Source of the DNA: Vombatus ursinus
Taxonomy: Eukaryota; Chordata; Mammalia; Diprotodontia; Vombatidae
Length of the DNA: 64,000 bases
Reading direction: 5' to 3'
NCBI RefSeq assembly: GCF_900497805.2
Contig: NW_020954585.1
Location: 45,791,631-45,855,630 of the forward strand
Part shown: positions 9,385-19,222 of the stretch, in pieces
How positions within the stretch are numbered: position 1 is the stretch's first letter
Layout of the letters: every line of letters starts with the position of its first letter
Translations under genes and position numbers: made by a program
The notes under the pieces: generated by a model
The model's input: the letters and a program-made list of their open reading frames with translations, nothing else
The model's database searches: none
Told to the model about the DNA's origin: nothing

Positions 9385-9605
9385 GGCGGGGAATGGACTT
9401 GTAATTTCACAAGTATAGGCTATTCTTGGATGAGGAAATTCTGTCTACCAAAGAAAGTTGGTACCTTCTCTGCCATATATAGTTTTAGAAAGCAATGAAT
9501 GTCACTAGAGTACAAACAACTTGTCTAAAGTCGAACAGCCAATATGTCAGTGGTGGGTCTTGGTCTTAATGACTTTGAGACCAGCTTTCTATCCAACACA
9601 CCAGT
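9385..9605 (-). mobile_element. MIR-like CORE-SINE relative (tentative)
   Basis: GTAATTTCACAAGTATAGGC and AACTTGTCTAAAGTCGAACA, then GTGGTGGGTCTTGGTC, resemble an old CORE-SINE in reverse with an extra 5' part. A related stretch is at 21460-21640. Confidence 0.45.
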
Positions 9606-9812
9606 GGTATCAAATTCAAATACAAATAGGGGTCACTAAACTCTTTGGATCTCTGTGGGCAGAATATTGACTTAGAAAACCACGCATTAAGATTATCTGT
9701 GTTCTATTGTATTTTTATTTATTTTGTTAAATATTTCCCAATTACATTTTAATCTAGTTTGGGCTGTAGCAGCAATGTGGCCCTTGGGCAGCATGTTTGA
9801 CACCCTTTGGAC
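9606..9812. mobile_element. hAT-type non-autonomous DNA element
   Basis: Imperfect inverted ends (CAGTGGTATCAAATTC and GCATGTTTGACACCCTTTG) surround an AT-rich centre (TTTATTTATTTTGTTAAATA). I recognise it as a marsupial element of the Charlie group. No transposase frame remains. Confidence 0.7.
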
Positions 9813-9879
9813 TCTACTATTCAACCTTGTTATTGCTCTGCTCTCGCCAACCGAGGTAACTAGCCCAGTCACATAGCAA

Positions 9880-11140
9880 GCATGTATTAAGTGCCTACTC
9901 TGTGCCAGGTGTTGTGTTAAACACTAGGGGTACAAAAGAAGGCAAAAAGTCCCTGCCTTCAAGTAGCTCACAATCTAATGGGAGAGACAACGTACAGACA
10001 ACTACATAAAAACAAGCCATATACAGGATTAATGGGAAATAATCCACAGAGTGAAGGCCCTAGAATTAAGAGGGGTTGGAAAAGGCTTCCCTATAGAAGG
10101 TGGGATTTTAGTTAGAACTCAGAGGAAGCCAGAGAGGTCAGTAGGTAGAAATGAAGAGGGAAAGCATTCCGGGCATGGGAGAGAGCCAGAGAAAATGCCC
10201 GCAGCCAAGAGATGGAGGATCTTGTTCCTAGAATGTCACTGAATCACAGTATAAGGTGGGGAGTAAGGTATAAGAAGACTGGAAAGGGAGGGAGGGAGGG
10301 TTAGGTAATGAAGGGCTTTGAAAGCCAGAGGATTTTATATTTGATCCTGGAGGCGGTAAGGAGCCACTGGAGATTATTGTGGGGATGCCATGGTCAGACC
10401 TGTACTTTAGGAAAATCACTTTGGTGCAGGAATGGAGGATGGACTGGAATGGGGAGAGACTTGTGGCAGGCAAAGCAACCAGGTGAACTATTACAGTAGT
10501 CCAGGTATGAAGAGATGAGGGCCTGCATTAAGGTGATGGCAATATTAGAGGAGAGGAGCGGATGTATTTGAGAGATGTTACAAAGGTGAAATCAATAGGC
10601 TTTGGCAATGGATTGAATGGGGGTGGGGTGAGAGACATTGAGGAGTAAAGATGATACATAGGTGGGGAGCCTGGGAGACTGGTGGGATGGTGGTGCCCTT
10701 CATAGTAATAGGGAAGTTGGGAGGAGGGGAGACTTGCGGGGGGAGATAATGAGTTTGGGTTTGGATATGTTGAATTTAAGATAACTACTGGACATCTAGT
10801 TCCAGATGTCTGATAGGCAGTTGGTGATGTGAGACTGAAGGTCAGCAGAGATATTAGGACTGATAAGTCGATTTGAGAATCATCAGCATAGAGATGATCA
10901 TTGAATTTAGGGGAGCTGATCAGATCCCTAAGTGATGTAGTGGCGGGATAAGAGAAGAGGACCCAAGACAGAGCCTTGTGGGACACCTACAGTTAGTGGG
11001 CATGACCTGGATAAAGATCCAGCAAGGGAGACTGAGGAGTGGTTAGATGGGAAAGAGGAGAACCAGGAAAGGGTGGTGTGCTGAAAACACAGACAGAAGA
11101 GATTATCAAGGAGAAGCTGGTCAGCAAGTCCTTGGATAAA
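9880..11140 (-). mobile_element. Long L2-type LINE copy with reverse transcriptase remnant
   Basis: This is the longest LINE here, about 1.26 kb. The 3' terminus lies at the left (GTATTAAGTGCCTACTCTGT), and the coding part extends right. On this strand the conceptual frame at 10528-10986 contains HLYADDSQIDLS, the YADD catalytic motif region of CR1/L2-clade reverse transcriptases, preceded by an eroded S-V-L-G-P-type motif. It is 5' truncated, and the frame is degraded with stops, so it is inactive. L3 is the alternative assignment; the 3' terminus favours L2. Confidence 0.82.
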
Positions 11141-11530
11141 CCTAGAAAAGTCTCCTTCCCACCAGAAAAGACATCAGGATTAGCCATTTTCTTGTCGTAG
11201 AATTCCAGAGAGTCCCCCCACCCCAATTCTGGAGGAGTTTTAGTTAGACTAAATTGGAAGGTGAGTTAAACCTCACCTCAGCCCACTATATCTAGTGAAC
11301 CCCAAGAGGCTTCATCCCATCCATTTACCAGGATGCCATGATGCTAAAGCTTTGCTAGCGTTGGCATCTTTCCTTCTGCCCTGCTGCAAATCCTTCTCCT
11401 TGCCCCAAACATGCACACATCCCCTTCCACCTCTTGCTCAGGAAACAATAATCAAATCAATACTATCATTGCTACTGGAAAGAAAGTACTTCTGCCCTAT
11501 TGCTTCATTCAGAATCTTTGTGACTACCTC
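11141..11530. other. Unique sequence
   Basis: No repeat family recognised. A short hairpin sits near 11255 (GGTGAGTTAAACCTCACC). Confidence 0.4.
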
Positions 11531-11637
11531 CAGGGGTGGGGAACCTTCAGCCTTGAGGCCACATGTGGCCCTCTAAGTCCCCAAGTGCCGCCCTTTGGCC
11601 ACATGAGGCCTTGAGGCCACAGGTTTCCCACCCTTGA
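11531..11637. mobile_element. hAT Charlie-like miniature element
   Basis: CAGGGGTGGGGAACCTTCAG at the left pairs with GGTTTCCCACCCTTG at the right. The interior GCCTTGAGGCCACATGTGGC is the hallmark of an abundant marsupial Charlie family. No clear target duplication. Confidence 0.8.
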
Positions 11638-11701
11638 CCTAGACCAAAGCCCCTTACCCAGGCTGCCCACCCACCCACTCCCATGCTGTACAGGGAATAT
11701 T

Positions 11702-11916
11702 AATCATTTTTGTATTTGGGGCCCTTTTGGCAATCTAGTGAAGCCTATAGACCACTCCTCAAAATAATGTTTTTAAAATGCATGAAATAAAATACAGAGG
11801 ATTACAAAGGAAGCCAAAGGTTAGTGAGAATAAAGATGTAATTTTTTTCTCCATCCAAGTTCACAGACTCCCTGAAATTTATCCGCAGTCTGTAAACTCC
11901 AGATTAAGAACCCCTG
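11702..11916 (-). mobile_element. hAT-like element with GGGGTTCTTAA end
   Basis: The right end reads AGATTAAGAACCCCTGC. The interior has GGATTACAAAGGAAGCC and AAATGCATGAAATAAAATAC. Two shorter relatives are at 16096 and 39690. I do not have the exact family name. Confidence 0.65.
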
Positions 11917-12032
11917 CAAGCTCTCTGAGGTAAGGGACTGCCTCACTTTTGTATCTGTGTCCTCAGTGCCTAGGACAGTGCCTGGCACGTAGTTCCCACT
12001 GAATAAATATTTATTAGTTGATTGATTAGTTG
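11917..12032 (+). mobile_element. L2 LINE 3' terminus
   Basis: AAGCTCTCTGAGGTAAGGGA, CAGTGCCTGGCACGTAG and AATAAATATTTATTAG mark the L2 end. It abuts the hAT-like element at 11702-11916. Confidence 0.8.
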
Positions 12033-12035
12033 ATT

Positions 12036-12115
12036 CTCCTTTCAAATTTCCTCCTTTGTAAAGTGAGGAATCTGAATCAAGGTCCTATCCAGCTCCTATT
12101 TATTGAACCTATTTA
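12036..12115 (+). mobile_element. MIR3 tail fragment
   Basis: TTTCCTCCTTTGTAAAGTGA then AAGGTCCTATCCAGCTCC matches the MIR3 tail. Followed by a 13 bp tandem duplication (CCTATTTATTGAA twice). Confidence 0.5.
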
Positions 12116-12119
12116 TTGA

Positions 12120-12525
12120 ACACCCACAGAATGTATAACCATAGAACTCCCATGGAACGTGGTGAGAAAAAAGGACTTGATTCCCCAGCCACCGGCCCTG
12201 TGAGCCCTGAGGCTCCTCCCACCCCATGTTTCTTTTTGGCCCGCTATTTGGAACAGGCTGTGGGAAAATCAAAGGAAGACACTGTGAACAGCATTGTCAG
12301 GATGGATTTGCTTGGGACACTGGCCAGCTCCTGAGTCATTGCCTGCTTCCTGCCAGGGTGGGAGTGCTCCTGGTACCATGTGGACAGAATAGTCGGGAGC
12401 ACCCAGTGCCCCATTATTGCCTCTTGAGGGGCTCCTTTCTCAACAAAGGGAGAACAAAATTTTGCCTCAAGAGCACGTGTCACCCCAAAAATTTCCTTTA
12501 GAACTCCTTAATCTTTCAATATCTT
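12120..12525. other. Unique sequence
   Basis: No repeat recognised over 400 bp of balanced composition. Candidate for a conservation check, but nothing decisive is seen. Confidence 0.4.
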
Positions 12526-12838
12526 TCTCTCCCTCATCTTTCTCTCTGTCTCTCTCTGTCTTTCTCTCTCTCCTCCCTCCTCCTTTCCTTACCCTTCTTT
12601 TCTTTCTCTCCCTCCTTCTCTCTCTCTCTCTGTTTTCTCTCTCCCCCCTCCTTCTCTCTCCCTTTCCCTCCCTCTTCTCTCTTTCCCCTCCCTCCTTCTC
12701 TCTCTCTTTCCACCTCTCCTTTCCCTCCCTCCTTCTCAGTTTCCCTCCTTCTCTCTGTCCCTCTCTCCCTCCCTCCTCCTCTTTCTGACCTTTCCCCTTT
12801 CTCTCTCTTCATCTCTCTTTCTATCTCTCTCCTACCGC
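12526..12838. repeat. 310 bp pyrimidine tract (CT-rich)
   Basis: Almost pure C/T on this strand, built of CTCT, CCCT and TTCT units. Arg/Glu- and Ser/Leu-rich frames overlap it and are artefacts. Mirror-repeat stretches could form a triplex. Confidence 0.92.
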
Positions 12839-12839
12839 T

Positions 12840-13065
12840 TCCCCTCTGCTCATACAGGTGCATTCTCACTTCCTCATATCTGCTCCTATCATCCCCACAA
12901 CTGGAATGCCTCCTGCTCTCCCAGCCTATCCATATTCTAGCCATCCCAAACTTAAGTCCCTTTACCTTTAAACAAAGCCTCCAGGGACCTTTCCTTTTCC
13001 TAAAGTCCCATAAGCATGCATTGACTATACTATTTTACACTTAACCTCTTATGTCTGTATAATGA
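12840..13065 (+). mobile_element. L2 LINE 3' region
   Basis: CACAACTGGAATGCCTCCTG, then AAGCCTCCAGGGACCTTTCC and a poor descent into the L2 end are consistent with the last codons and 3' untranslated region. Confidence 0.55.
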
Positions 13066-13094
13066 TTTTCATTCTTTTCCCAGAAATTTCAGGG

Positions 13095-13510
13095 TTTTTT
13101 TTTAATCCTCATAACCTTGAGGGGTATGGGCAGCTAGGTGGCTTAGTGGATAGAGTGCTCAGCCTGGAGTCAGGAAGAGTTCATCTTCCTGAGTTCAAAT
13201 CTGGCCTTAGACATTTACTAGCTGTGTGACCCTGGGCAAGTCACTTCACACTGTTTGCCTCAGTTTCTTCATCTGTAAAACGAGCTGGAGAAGGAAATGG
13301 CAAACCACTTCAGTATTTTTGCCAAGAAAACCCCAAATGAGGTCATAAAGAGATGGAAGTGACTGAAAACACCTGAATAACGAAAAGCCTGGAGGATAGA
13401 CAGGGCAGGTTTTGCTATCCTTATTTTATAGGTAAGGACACTGAGGCCCAGAAAAATCGCTAACTTAGCCAAGGTCACAGAGCAAGCTGAAGGTCCTGTT
13501 TTGCCCTCCC
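13095..13510 (-). mobile_element. MIR SINE split by a long SINE
   Basis: AATCCTCATAACCTTGAGGG (13104 on) and TTTTATAGGTAAGGACACTG (13422 on) are consecutive MIR blocks in reverse. The SINE at 13128-13380 separates them. Confidence 0.65.
13128..13380 (+). mobile_element. Long marsupial CORE-SINE (Mar1-type)
   Basis: Complete: head GGGCAGCTAGGTGGCTTAGT, CORE CTGGGCAAGTCACTTCACAC, tail AGCTGGAGAAGGAAATGGCA and CCAAGAAAACCCCAAATGAG. Confidence 0.95.
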
Positions 13511-14290
13511 AAGAATATTGCAAGGACACATGGAGATCTAAAATATGAATGGCCTTTGAGGGTAGATGGAGAAAGGGAGCATCTGGAAGAGGAAGTGAAA
13601 CCTTCTGTCTTAGCCAGAAGAGAAGAGGGTGCCACTTGGCTGGAAAACCACTCCCCAAGAACCCAGCCAGTCTGTTTTCTGCCTTCCCCTCAGGAGTCAG
13701 GCACTGAGGAAAAGGAAAGGAATCCCGCCCGCCCTCACATTTTGTTAGCTGAAGACTTCAGAGTGGCTCATGGGCTGGAGAGGAGAGCTGGAGTGAGTGG
13801 ATCATAATCTTGCTACCCACTCCCCAGACCATCGAGATACCGCTGCCCGAACCGTCTTCCTTCCCTTCATGCCCAGAGAAGCTGCCAAGGGAAACTCCCA
13901 CTTCCACAAAGGCTATTTTGGGGACAGACTCTCCCCCCACACCATCCTCTATCTTCTTGTCATTGTCAGAGCTTAACAATAGCCGCAAAGGAGTCCCCCC
14001 CGGGGTCTCCAGGGGCGGGATGCCAAATTTAAGCAAACGTTCACAATGGCAGGAAGAGATCTCTTCCTTCCAGAGGCCGCAGCTGTACCCGGTGCCTCAC
14101 CCCGCAGCTGTACCTGGTGCCTGACCCCAGACACCCTTCCCCCCACTGTCTTCCCCATGCACCGTCAGGATGCTAGAACAGAGCAGATCCTCCCTCTCAG
14201 GGGTCTGCTCACCTGGGGCATGAGTGAGGTTGCCCTGGTTTTTCTTTTTAAGTGCTTTCTGCTGGAGGAAGGAAGGCACAGGTAGATCCC
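13511..14290. other. Unique GC-rich block
   Basis: About 780 bp without a recognised repeat. A 22-23 bp imperfect tandem pair (GCAGCTGTACCCGGTGCC / GCAGCTGTACCTGGTGCC) sits near 14087-14125. Frames of about 80-100 codons exist on both strands but none resembles a known protein, so I do not call a gene. Confidence 0.45.
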
Positions 14291-14295
14291 TTGCA

Positions 14296-14534
14296 GGGGG
14301 TGCTGGAGCAAGCTTGAGCCAGCTCTTCAGAACTGATTGTTAAATTTTCAGTGTGAGGTTTTACAACTTGAAAATCTGCAAACCTATGAAGCAGGGCTTG
14401 GTTTATTGTTTTGCTGATTGTCTAGCCTTAAGAAAGTAATGGAGGAAATATTAGTATCACAGATTGAATTTTAAAATGTCATGCAGACATTTATTTTCTC
14501 AGAAAGTTGGTTGTTGAACCTTTACCAGCATACC
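14296..14534 (+). mobile_element. Short TIR element, family A (copy 1)
   Basis: Left end GGGGGTGCTGGAGC, right end CCAGCATACC, with the shared interior TTGGTTTATTGTTTTGCTGA and GAAAGTAATGGAGG. Four other copies are at 21204, 31880, 33109 and 42240. Imperfect ends suggest a non-autonomous DNA transposon. Confidence 0.65.
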
Positions 14535-14685
14535 TCCTCCCCCCACCTCCATACATCCCAAGACTAGACCTGTTACCCTATTGACCACAATCCTTCCACC
14601 TCCCCAGTTATATGGCTCAGCAGAAACAATTATTAACTATATACTCATTTAACTCACAATGCTATACCATTTCCTTACAAAGTGT
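14535..14685. other. Unique spacer
   Basis: C-rich then AT-rich unique sequence between the TIR element and a MIR. Confidence 0.4.
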
Positions 14686-14830
14686 TTTTCATATTGTATA
14701 AATACTATTAGCCCCATTTTATGGATGAGGAAATTGACTTGCTCAAAGTCACACAGCTAATTAATGTCAAAGACAGGATCTGAACCCAGACCTCCCATCC
14801 CCAAGTCCTGTTTTCTTTTTAACCCACTCT
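14686..14830 (-). mobile_element. MIR SINE
   Basis: CCCCATTTTATGGATGAGGA, CAAAGTCACACAGCTAATTA and GATCTGAACCCAGACCTCC are MIR CORE and head in reverse. Confidence 0.8.
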
Positions 14831-14969
14831 ATCACACTATCAGTCTCTGCCACAAATGTGAGACGGGTTTTCCCCTAACCTTTCCCCACTGTAGGCAGGG
14901 GTTCCTGTGCTGCCCACTTCATCAGCTCCAACACCCATATGCACTCCGTACCCTTAGTCACATTTTCTT

Positions 14970-15170
14970 CTTTAAAAGTCTATATTCAACAACTTTTATG
15001 TTTCCAGGGCTCTGTGGGAATACAGAAGACACAGATTTTGCCCTATCACTATCTAGTTGTGAGAACAAGACATATGAAATAACAGCAAATGCTATAGAAT
15101 TGAATATAATTAAATGCTGAAATGAATGGTGCAGACAGTATGCTGTTAGAACTCTACCTTTAGAAATTGT
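14970..15170 (-). mobile_element. L2 LINE 3' fragment, degenerate
   Basis: TTTCCAGGGCTCTGTGGGAA and GAGAACAAGACATATGAAAT resemble an eroded reverse L2 end. Weak. Confidence 0.45.
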
Positions 15171-15179
15171 TTTCTATAC

Positions 15180-15292
15180 TTTGTGTCATATCTTAGCACC
15201 ACCACCCCTCCCAAGAATGTAAACCCCTTGAGGGTAGAAACTTGCATTTTTATTTTTGTATCCCTAGCAGTTAGCTCGTATTGGTGTCTCGG
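15180..15292 (+). mobile_element. L2 LINE 3' end
   Basis: AATGTAAACCCCTTGAGGGT and TTTTTGTATCCCTAGCAGTT are the forward L2 3' landmarks. Confidence 0.75.
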
Positions 15293-15520
15293 TCTTTGTC
15301 AAATTTAATTAAGTGCTGAAGGAGACCAAGGTGGGCTGGGGTGGTCAAGGAAGTCTTCCTGGAAGCAGCAGGACCTGAGCTGGGCCTTGAAGGATAAGTT
15401 GGATTCAGACAGCTGGAATAGGAATCAGCATGAGGTGGCTGATTCAGGGAGTAGTATAGGGCAGTAGCCTTGGGGACTGGAGGGATGCCAGACACAAGAT
15501 GGGTGGCTCCCGATCAGGGC
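15293..15520 (-). mobile_element. L2 LINE 3' region
   Basis: GAAGTCTTCCTGGAAGCAGC, GGGCCTTGAAGGATAAGTTG and CAGCTGGAATAGGAATC correspond to the L2 segment just upstream of the terminus, in reverse. It abuts the forward L2 end at 15180. Confidence 0.65.
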
Positions 15521-15814
15521 AGTAAGAAAATAAATGTTAGCCTTGGGTTGGCAGGAACACAAGGAACCCACCCAGCAAGTCAGCAGAATCCATCTGCCAC
15601 TTTATTCAGTCACTCCTGTCATCTCTCCAGGCAGCTGGCATCTCACAAGGGGCCCTGGCTCTACTCCAGACCAGTTCCAACAGGAACAGGGGTGCAGTTC
15701 AAGGATTGGACTGAAGAACCCTCATGACTATGGCCAACAGCCCAGATCACTGAGCTCAACCAAAACCAAATAGCAAATTCTTGGTTATTCATGTGAACTG
15801 TAGAATGTTGGGCT
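15521..15814. other. Unique sequence
   Basis: No repeat or exon recognised. Confidence 0.4.
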
Positions 15815-16015
15815 GGAATAGTAATAATAATTTCTATAGTGCTTCATGAGTAACAAAGCCTTCTTTACAACTGTCTTTTGAGATAAGAAAGGCTGGTATC
15901 ATTACTGTTTTACAGATGAGAAATTTGAGGCTCACCGAGGCTAGCCCAAGGTCATGGATAATGAATAGCAGAGCCCAGATGCCTGGCTTCCAGGATTCTT
16001 TCACTCTAACATTCT
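15815..16015 (-). mobile_element. MIR SINE
   Basis: AATAATAATTTCTATAGTGC, TTTTACAGATGAGAAATTTG and AATAGCAGAGCCCAGATGCC follow MIR in reverse. Confidence 0.8.
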
Positions 16016-16095
16016 CCTATCAGTGAAGAAGGGGGTGCGGGGTCCCAGAAAATTCCATGCAGTGGATGGTCAACATAATTTTGCTAGATACAAAG

Positions 16096-16266
16096 GGTTC
16101 TTAATCTGGGGCTAACTGTATTTGAATATAATTGATTTTCTTTGTAATCCAATGTATTTTATTCTGTGTGTTAAAAAAAAAACAACTTAATTCTGAGAAG
16201 GGTTCTACAGGTTTCACCAAACTTCTAAGAGGGTCCATAACACCAATGAGATTAAGAACCTCTGCT
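16096..16266 (+). mobile_element. hAT-like miniature element (GGGTTCTTAA end)
   Basis: AAGGGTTCTTAATCTGGGGC at the left and GAGATTAAGAACCTCTGC at the right are an inverted pair. The interior TTTTCTTTGTAATCCAATGT is shared with 11702 and 39690. Confidence 0.7.
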
Positions 16267-16377
16267 ATGGTGATAGAGAGAAGGAAGGAGTGGGCTAAAA
16301 TGATTGACCCATATTTGCATTTCCTAAGCTCATTCTGTAGGAAGGTGAACTGCTAGGATTGGCCAGACACATCCTGG

Positions 16378-16452
16378 TAGTGTATAACATATAGTATATC
16401 ATATACTATATAATATAGTATATATATTATAGCATATATTATATAGCATAAT
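16378..16452. repeat. AT-rich palindromic patch
   Basis: Overlapping inverted copies of ATAGTATATCATATACTATA. Low complexity, able to fold on itself. Confidence 0.75.
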
Positions 16453-16496
16453 GGAGGGTTAACTAGTGCAGCTGATTGATGCTACCTATTCATGTA

Positions 16497-16604
16497 CATA
16501 GGAAGGAAGAAAGGAGGGAAAGAGGGAAGGAAGGAAAAAAAGGAAGGGAGGGAGGAATGAGAGAAGAAAGGGAAGGAAAGAAAAGAGAAATGAAGGAAGG
16601 AAAC
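16497..16604. repeat. GA-rich simple repeat (GGAA/AAGG units)
   Basis: About 108 bp almost purely purine, directly beside a MIR. Lys/Arg/Glu-rich frame over it is an artefact. Confidence 0.88.
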
Positions 16605-16856
16605 AAGCATGTATTAAGCACCTACTGTGTGCCAGGCACTACACTAAGTGCTTTACAAATATTATCTCATTTGATCTTAACAATGACCCTGGGAGGTAGG
16701 TGCTCTTATCATCCCTATTTTAGAGACAGTGAAACTGAGACTGAGAGAGGTTAAGTGACTTGCCCCAAATTACATAAATGTCGAAGGTAAGATTTGAACT
16801 CAGGTCTTCCTGACCCCAAGTCCAGCATTCTGTCCATTATGCCATCTATTATAAAT
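16605..16856 (-). mobile_element. MIR SINE, nearly full
   Basis: GTATTAAGCACCTACTGTGT, AATATTATCTCATTTGATC, AAGTGACTTGCCCC, CAGGTCTTCCTGACCCC and CCATTATGCCATC in reverse order of MIR. Confidence 0.88.
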
Positions 16857-16904
16857 ACTTTATAAGCTGATCTAGTACTATAAAAGTCTGAGGCTAAAAT
16901 AAAG

Positions 16905-17345
16905 TTTTTGCAAACAACTTTGAAAGACTTAAGAATTCTGATTATCTACACAATGACCAACAATGATTCCAGGGACCAGTGATGAAGCATGCCTCTTACT
17001 TCCTTTTTTTTTTTTTTTTTTAGGCAATTGGAGTTAAGTGACTTGTCCAGGGTCACACAGCTAGTAAGTGTCAAGTGTTTTGTCTGAGGCTAGATTTGAA
17101 CTCAGGTCCTTCTGACTTCAGGGATATCCACTCTATCCATTGCGCCACCTAGTTGCCCCATGCCTCTTACTCCCTAACAAAGAGGTGATGGACCCAAAAG
17201 GATGAGACAAATATTTTTTGGACATGGCCAATGGGGGAATTTGTTTTCTCTATATATAGTTTTTACAAGTTTTTTTTTTCTTTGTCAAGGGGGAAGGAAG
17301 GGAAAATAGATTTTTATTAATTGGAAAAAAATAATTTTCAAAAAT
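16905..17345 (+). mobile_element. Marsupial L1-type LINE 3' end split by a short SINE
   Basis: GCAAACAACTTTGAAAGACT, ATGACCAACAATGATTCCAG, then after the SINE CTAACAAAGAGGTGATGG, TTTTTGGACATGGCCAATGG and a final TTAATTGGAAAAAAAT. A relative is at 47120-47535. Confidence 0.82.
17001..17158 (-). mobile_element. Short marsupial CORE-SINE with 13 bp target duplication
   Basis: CATGCCTCTTACT at 16988-17000 and at 17159-17171 brackets it. Poly(T) then AGGCAATTGGAGTTAAGTGA, CORE and CCACCTAGTTGCCC head. It inserted into the L1 end, so it is the younger of the two. Confidence 0.95.
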
Positions 17346-17504
17346 GAGGTCTTTGGATTCTCTGTAGGTTTAAATTCTGCAATCTTCCCCTACAATCATA
17401 GAAATAATAGTAATAGAAATAATAGTAATAAGAAAGCTGACCCTTTAGCAATACTTTTCTTATGAAAACTACCCCTGTGGAATCTCCTTTTTATTCAGTC
17501 CTAT
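17346..17504. other. Unique sequence
   Basis: No family recognised. It holds an imperfect 15-16 bp tandem pair AGAAATAATAGTAAT near 17400. Confidence 0.4.
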
Positions 17505-17756
17505 TTTTGTTATTGCTGTTTAGTTGTTTTCAGTTGTGTCCCACTCTTCGTGACCTTGTTTGGAGTTTTCTTGGAAAAGTACTGGAATGGTTTGCCGTCT
17601 TCTTCTCCAGCTCATTTTACAGATGAGAAAACTGAGGCAAACAGGGTTAGGTGACTTGTCTAGGGTCACACATCTAGTAAGCATCTGAGGCCAGATTTGA
17701 ACTCAGGAAGATGAGTCTTCCTGACTTCAGGCCTGGTGCTCTATCTACTTTGCCTT
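17505..17756 (-). mobile_element. Long marsupial CORE-SINE (Mar1-type)
   Basis: Reverse tail GTTGTGTCCCACTCTTCGTG, TTTCTTGGAAAAGTACTGGA, CORE GTGACTTGTCTAGGGTCACA. The head end is eroded (CTATCTACTTTGCC). Confidence 0.92.
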
Positions 17757-18150
17757 TCACTGGGATATTTAATGCAACCCAGTATCTGGCCTTTTAGGTC
17801 CATGGTCATACCCAGACTGAACCATATCTTTAAGGAAATTGGCCTCGAAGAGGGCCAGTACAAGTTCAGATAGGAGGCATTAACTTTCTAGGAGATGGGC
17901 CCAACAGATGCTTGAAATATCACTCCATCCAAGAACTCTTGGGGTTGAATCAGCAAGCCCTCTTCACTTGGTCTGGACCGAAGTGGCTTCAGCTTTTCTC
18001 CTAATTCTTGTCCCCCAACTACTGCATTTGTCCTTATCCCCCAAATCTCTCCTCTCCCTACAGATCTAAAATGTTCTTCCCCTGGGGAGGGGAGAGGGGT
18101 GTTGCTAACTATCCTTTCCTGGTTTTATCCATTTGTTTCATGGACATCTT
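17757..18150. other. Unique sequence
   Basis: No repeat family recognised over about 400 bp. Confidence 0.4.
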
Positions 18151-18570
18151 CCCCAGGCCTAGCCCTGTACTAGGCACCATGGGGGAGACAGATGGGATGG
18201 AAATTAACTTCAGCTCAACAAACATTATTGTTTACCATGTTCATAACACTTTACTGGATACTAAGGAATACTGTAGTTCAGTCGTGTCTGACTCTTCGTG
18301 ACCCCACTGGGGATTTTCTTGCAAAGATACTGGAGTGGTTTGCCATTTTCTTCTCCAGCTTATTTTTACAAACGAGGAAACTGAGGCAAACAGGGTTAAG
18401 TGACTTGTCCAGGGTCACATGGCCAGGAAATGTCTGAGGTCTGATTTGAACTTAGGTCTTCCAGAGTTCTAGGTCCAGCGCTCTATCCACTGCACCACCT
18501 AGCTGCCCATACTAAGGATACCCAGATGAAAAATGGGCAGTCCCTTCCCTTGAGAATACAGCCCTTTGGG
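18151..18570 (-). mobile_element. L2 LINE 3' end split by a long SINE
   Basis: AACAAACATTATTGTTTACC and ACACTTTACTGGATACTAAG before the SINE, and GATACCCAGATGAAAAATGG, CAGTCCCTTCCCTTGAGAAT after it, are contiguous in reverse L2. Confidence 0.7.
18269..18508 (-). mobile_element. Long marsupial CORE-SINE with 10 bp target duplication
   Basis: ATACTAAGGA at 18259-18268 and 18509-18518 is the target duplication. Body in reverse: GTCGTGTCTGACTCTTCGTG to CCACCTAGCTGCCC. Confidence 0.95.
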
Positions 18571-18589
18571 AGTCTGATGTTTTCACATT

Positions 18590-18805
18590 GCTGTAGAGGT
18601 GTTGAATACATGTGTGCTAAAGGGAAGGAAAAAAGGGAAAAATAAAAAGAAATTTGCATGATAACTTTCTTGTATATTTGGAGGGAATAGCAAATTGTCC
18701 GTGGTAGATTTGCAGTTTGATGTGCAGTTTCTTTTTTATTGGATTGTGGTAGAAATGCTTGTTTTGTTCCGTGAATTGAAAACAAAATAAATTTTTTAAA
18801 AAAGA
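18590..18805 (+). mobile_element. Unassigned LINE-like 3' end with A-rich tail
   Basis: Ends ATTGAAAACAAAATAAATTT then A-rich. The layout (TTTTTTATTGGATTGTGG, ATGCTTGTTTTGTTCC) resembles an RTE- or L1-like 3' end, but I do not recognise the family. Similar style ends are at 32340 and 57990. Confidence 0.45.
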
Positions 18806-18965
18806 AAGAGCTAGAGCTTTGTGTACCTGGGCCAATCCCTTCTTACATCCTCATCCTGGTAAGACTTCATCCCTTGATCCCCAATCTTTTCCTCCCCCTC
18901 AGCATCTTCACCTCATGTACACTTCCTCTCAGAAAGGATAATGATTCTTGGTTGAAAACAGGGAT

Positions 18966-18991
18966 GGGGTGGGGGTGGGGGTGGGGGTGGG
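18966..18991 (+). repeat. (GGGGTG)n run, G-quadruplex-type
   Basis: Five G-runs of three to five separated by single T fit the canonical four-tract G-quadruplex pattern on the plus strand. Confidence 0.85.
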
Positions 18992-19222
18992 AACTGACTT
19001 ACTCAGGTAGCAATGTTTTAGGCCGTTGCTAGGGCCTGCCAGGCGGCCAGGACAGCCTTAAATAACACACCAGCTGAGGGCGGCAGGAAGAAAGGAATAA
19101 GAACCAGAGAAGGGGACAAAGTAGTCAGGTTGGTAATCTGACAGGAAGGGATGGAGGAGCTGGGGGACAGCCAGCAGTCCTAAACCAGAGAAGGTGCCGC
19201 TTCGTCAGCATGGTGTGGTGAT
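18992..19222. other. Unique motif-rich sequence
   Basis: Unique block containing GTTGCTAGGGC, CCTTAAATAACACA and CACCAGCTGAG (E-box CAGCTG). Could be regulatory, but there is no direct evidence. Confidence 0.35.

Noticed and set aside
12417-12944. Frames of 123 and 136 codons rich in Ser/Leu or Arg/Glu
   Set aside because: Both read the same pyrimidine tract from opposite strands.
13810-14285. Frames of 79-104 codons on both strands
   Set aside because: Overlapping on both strands without known motifs, as expected in GC-rich non-coding DNA.
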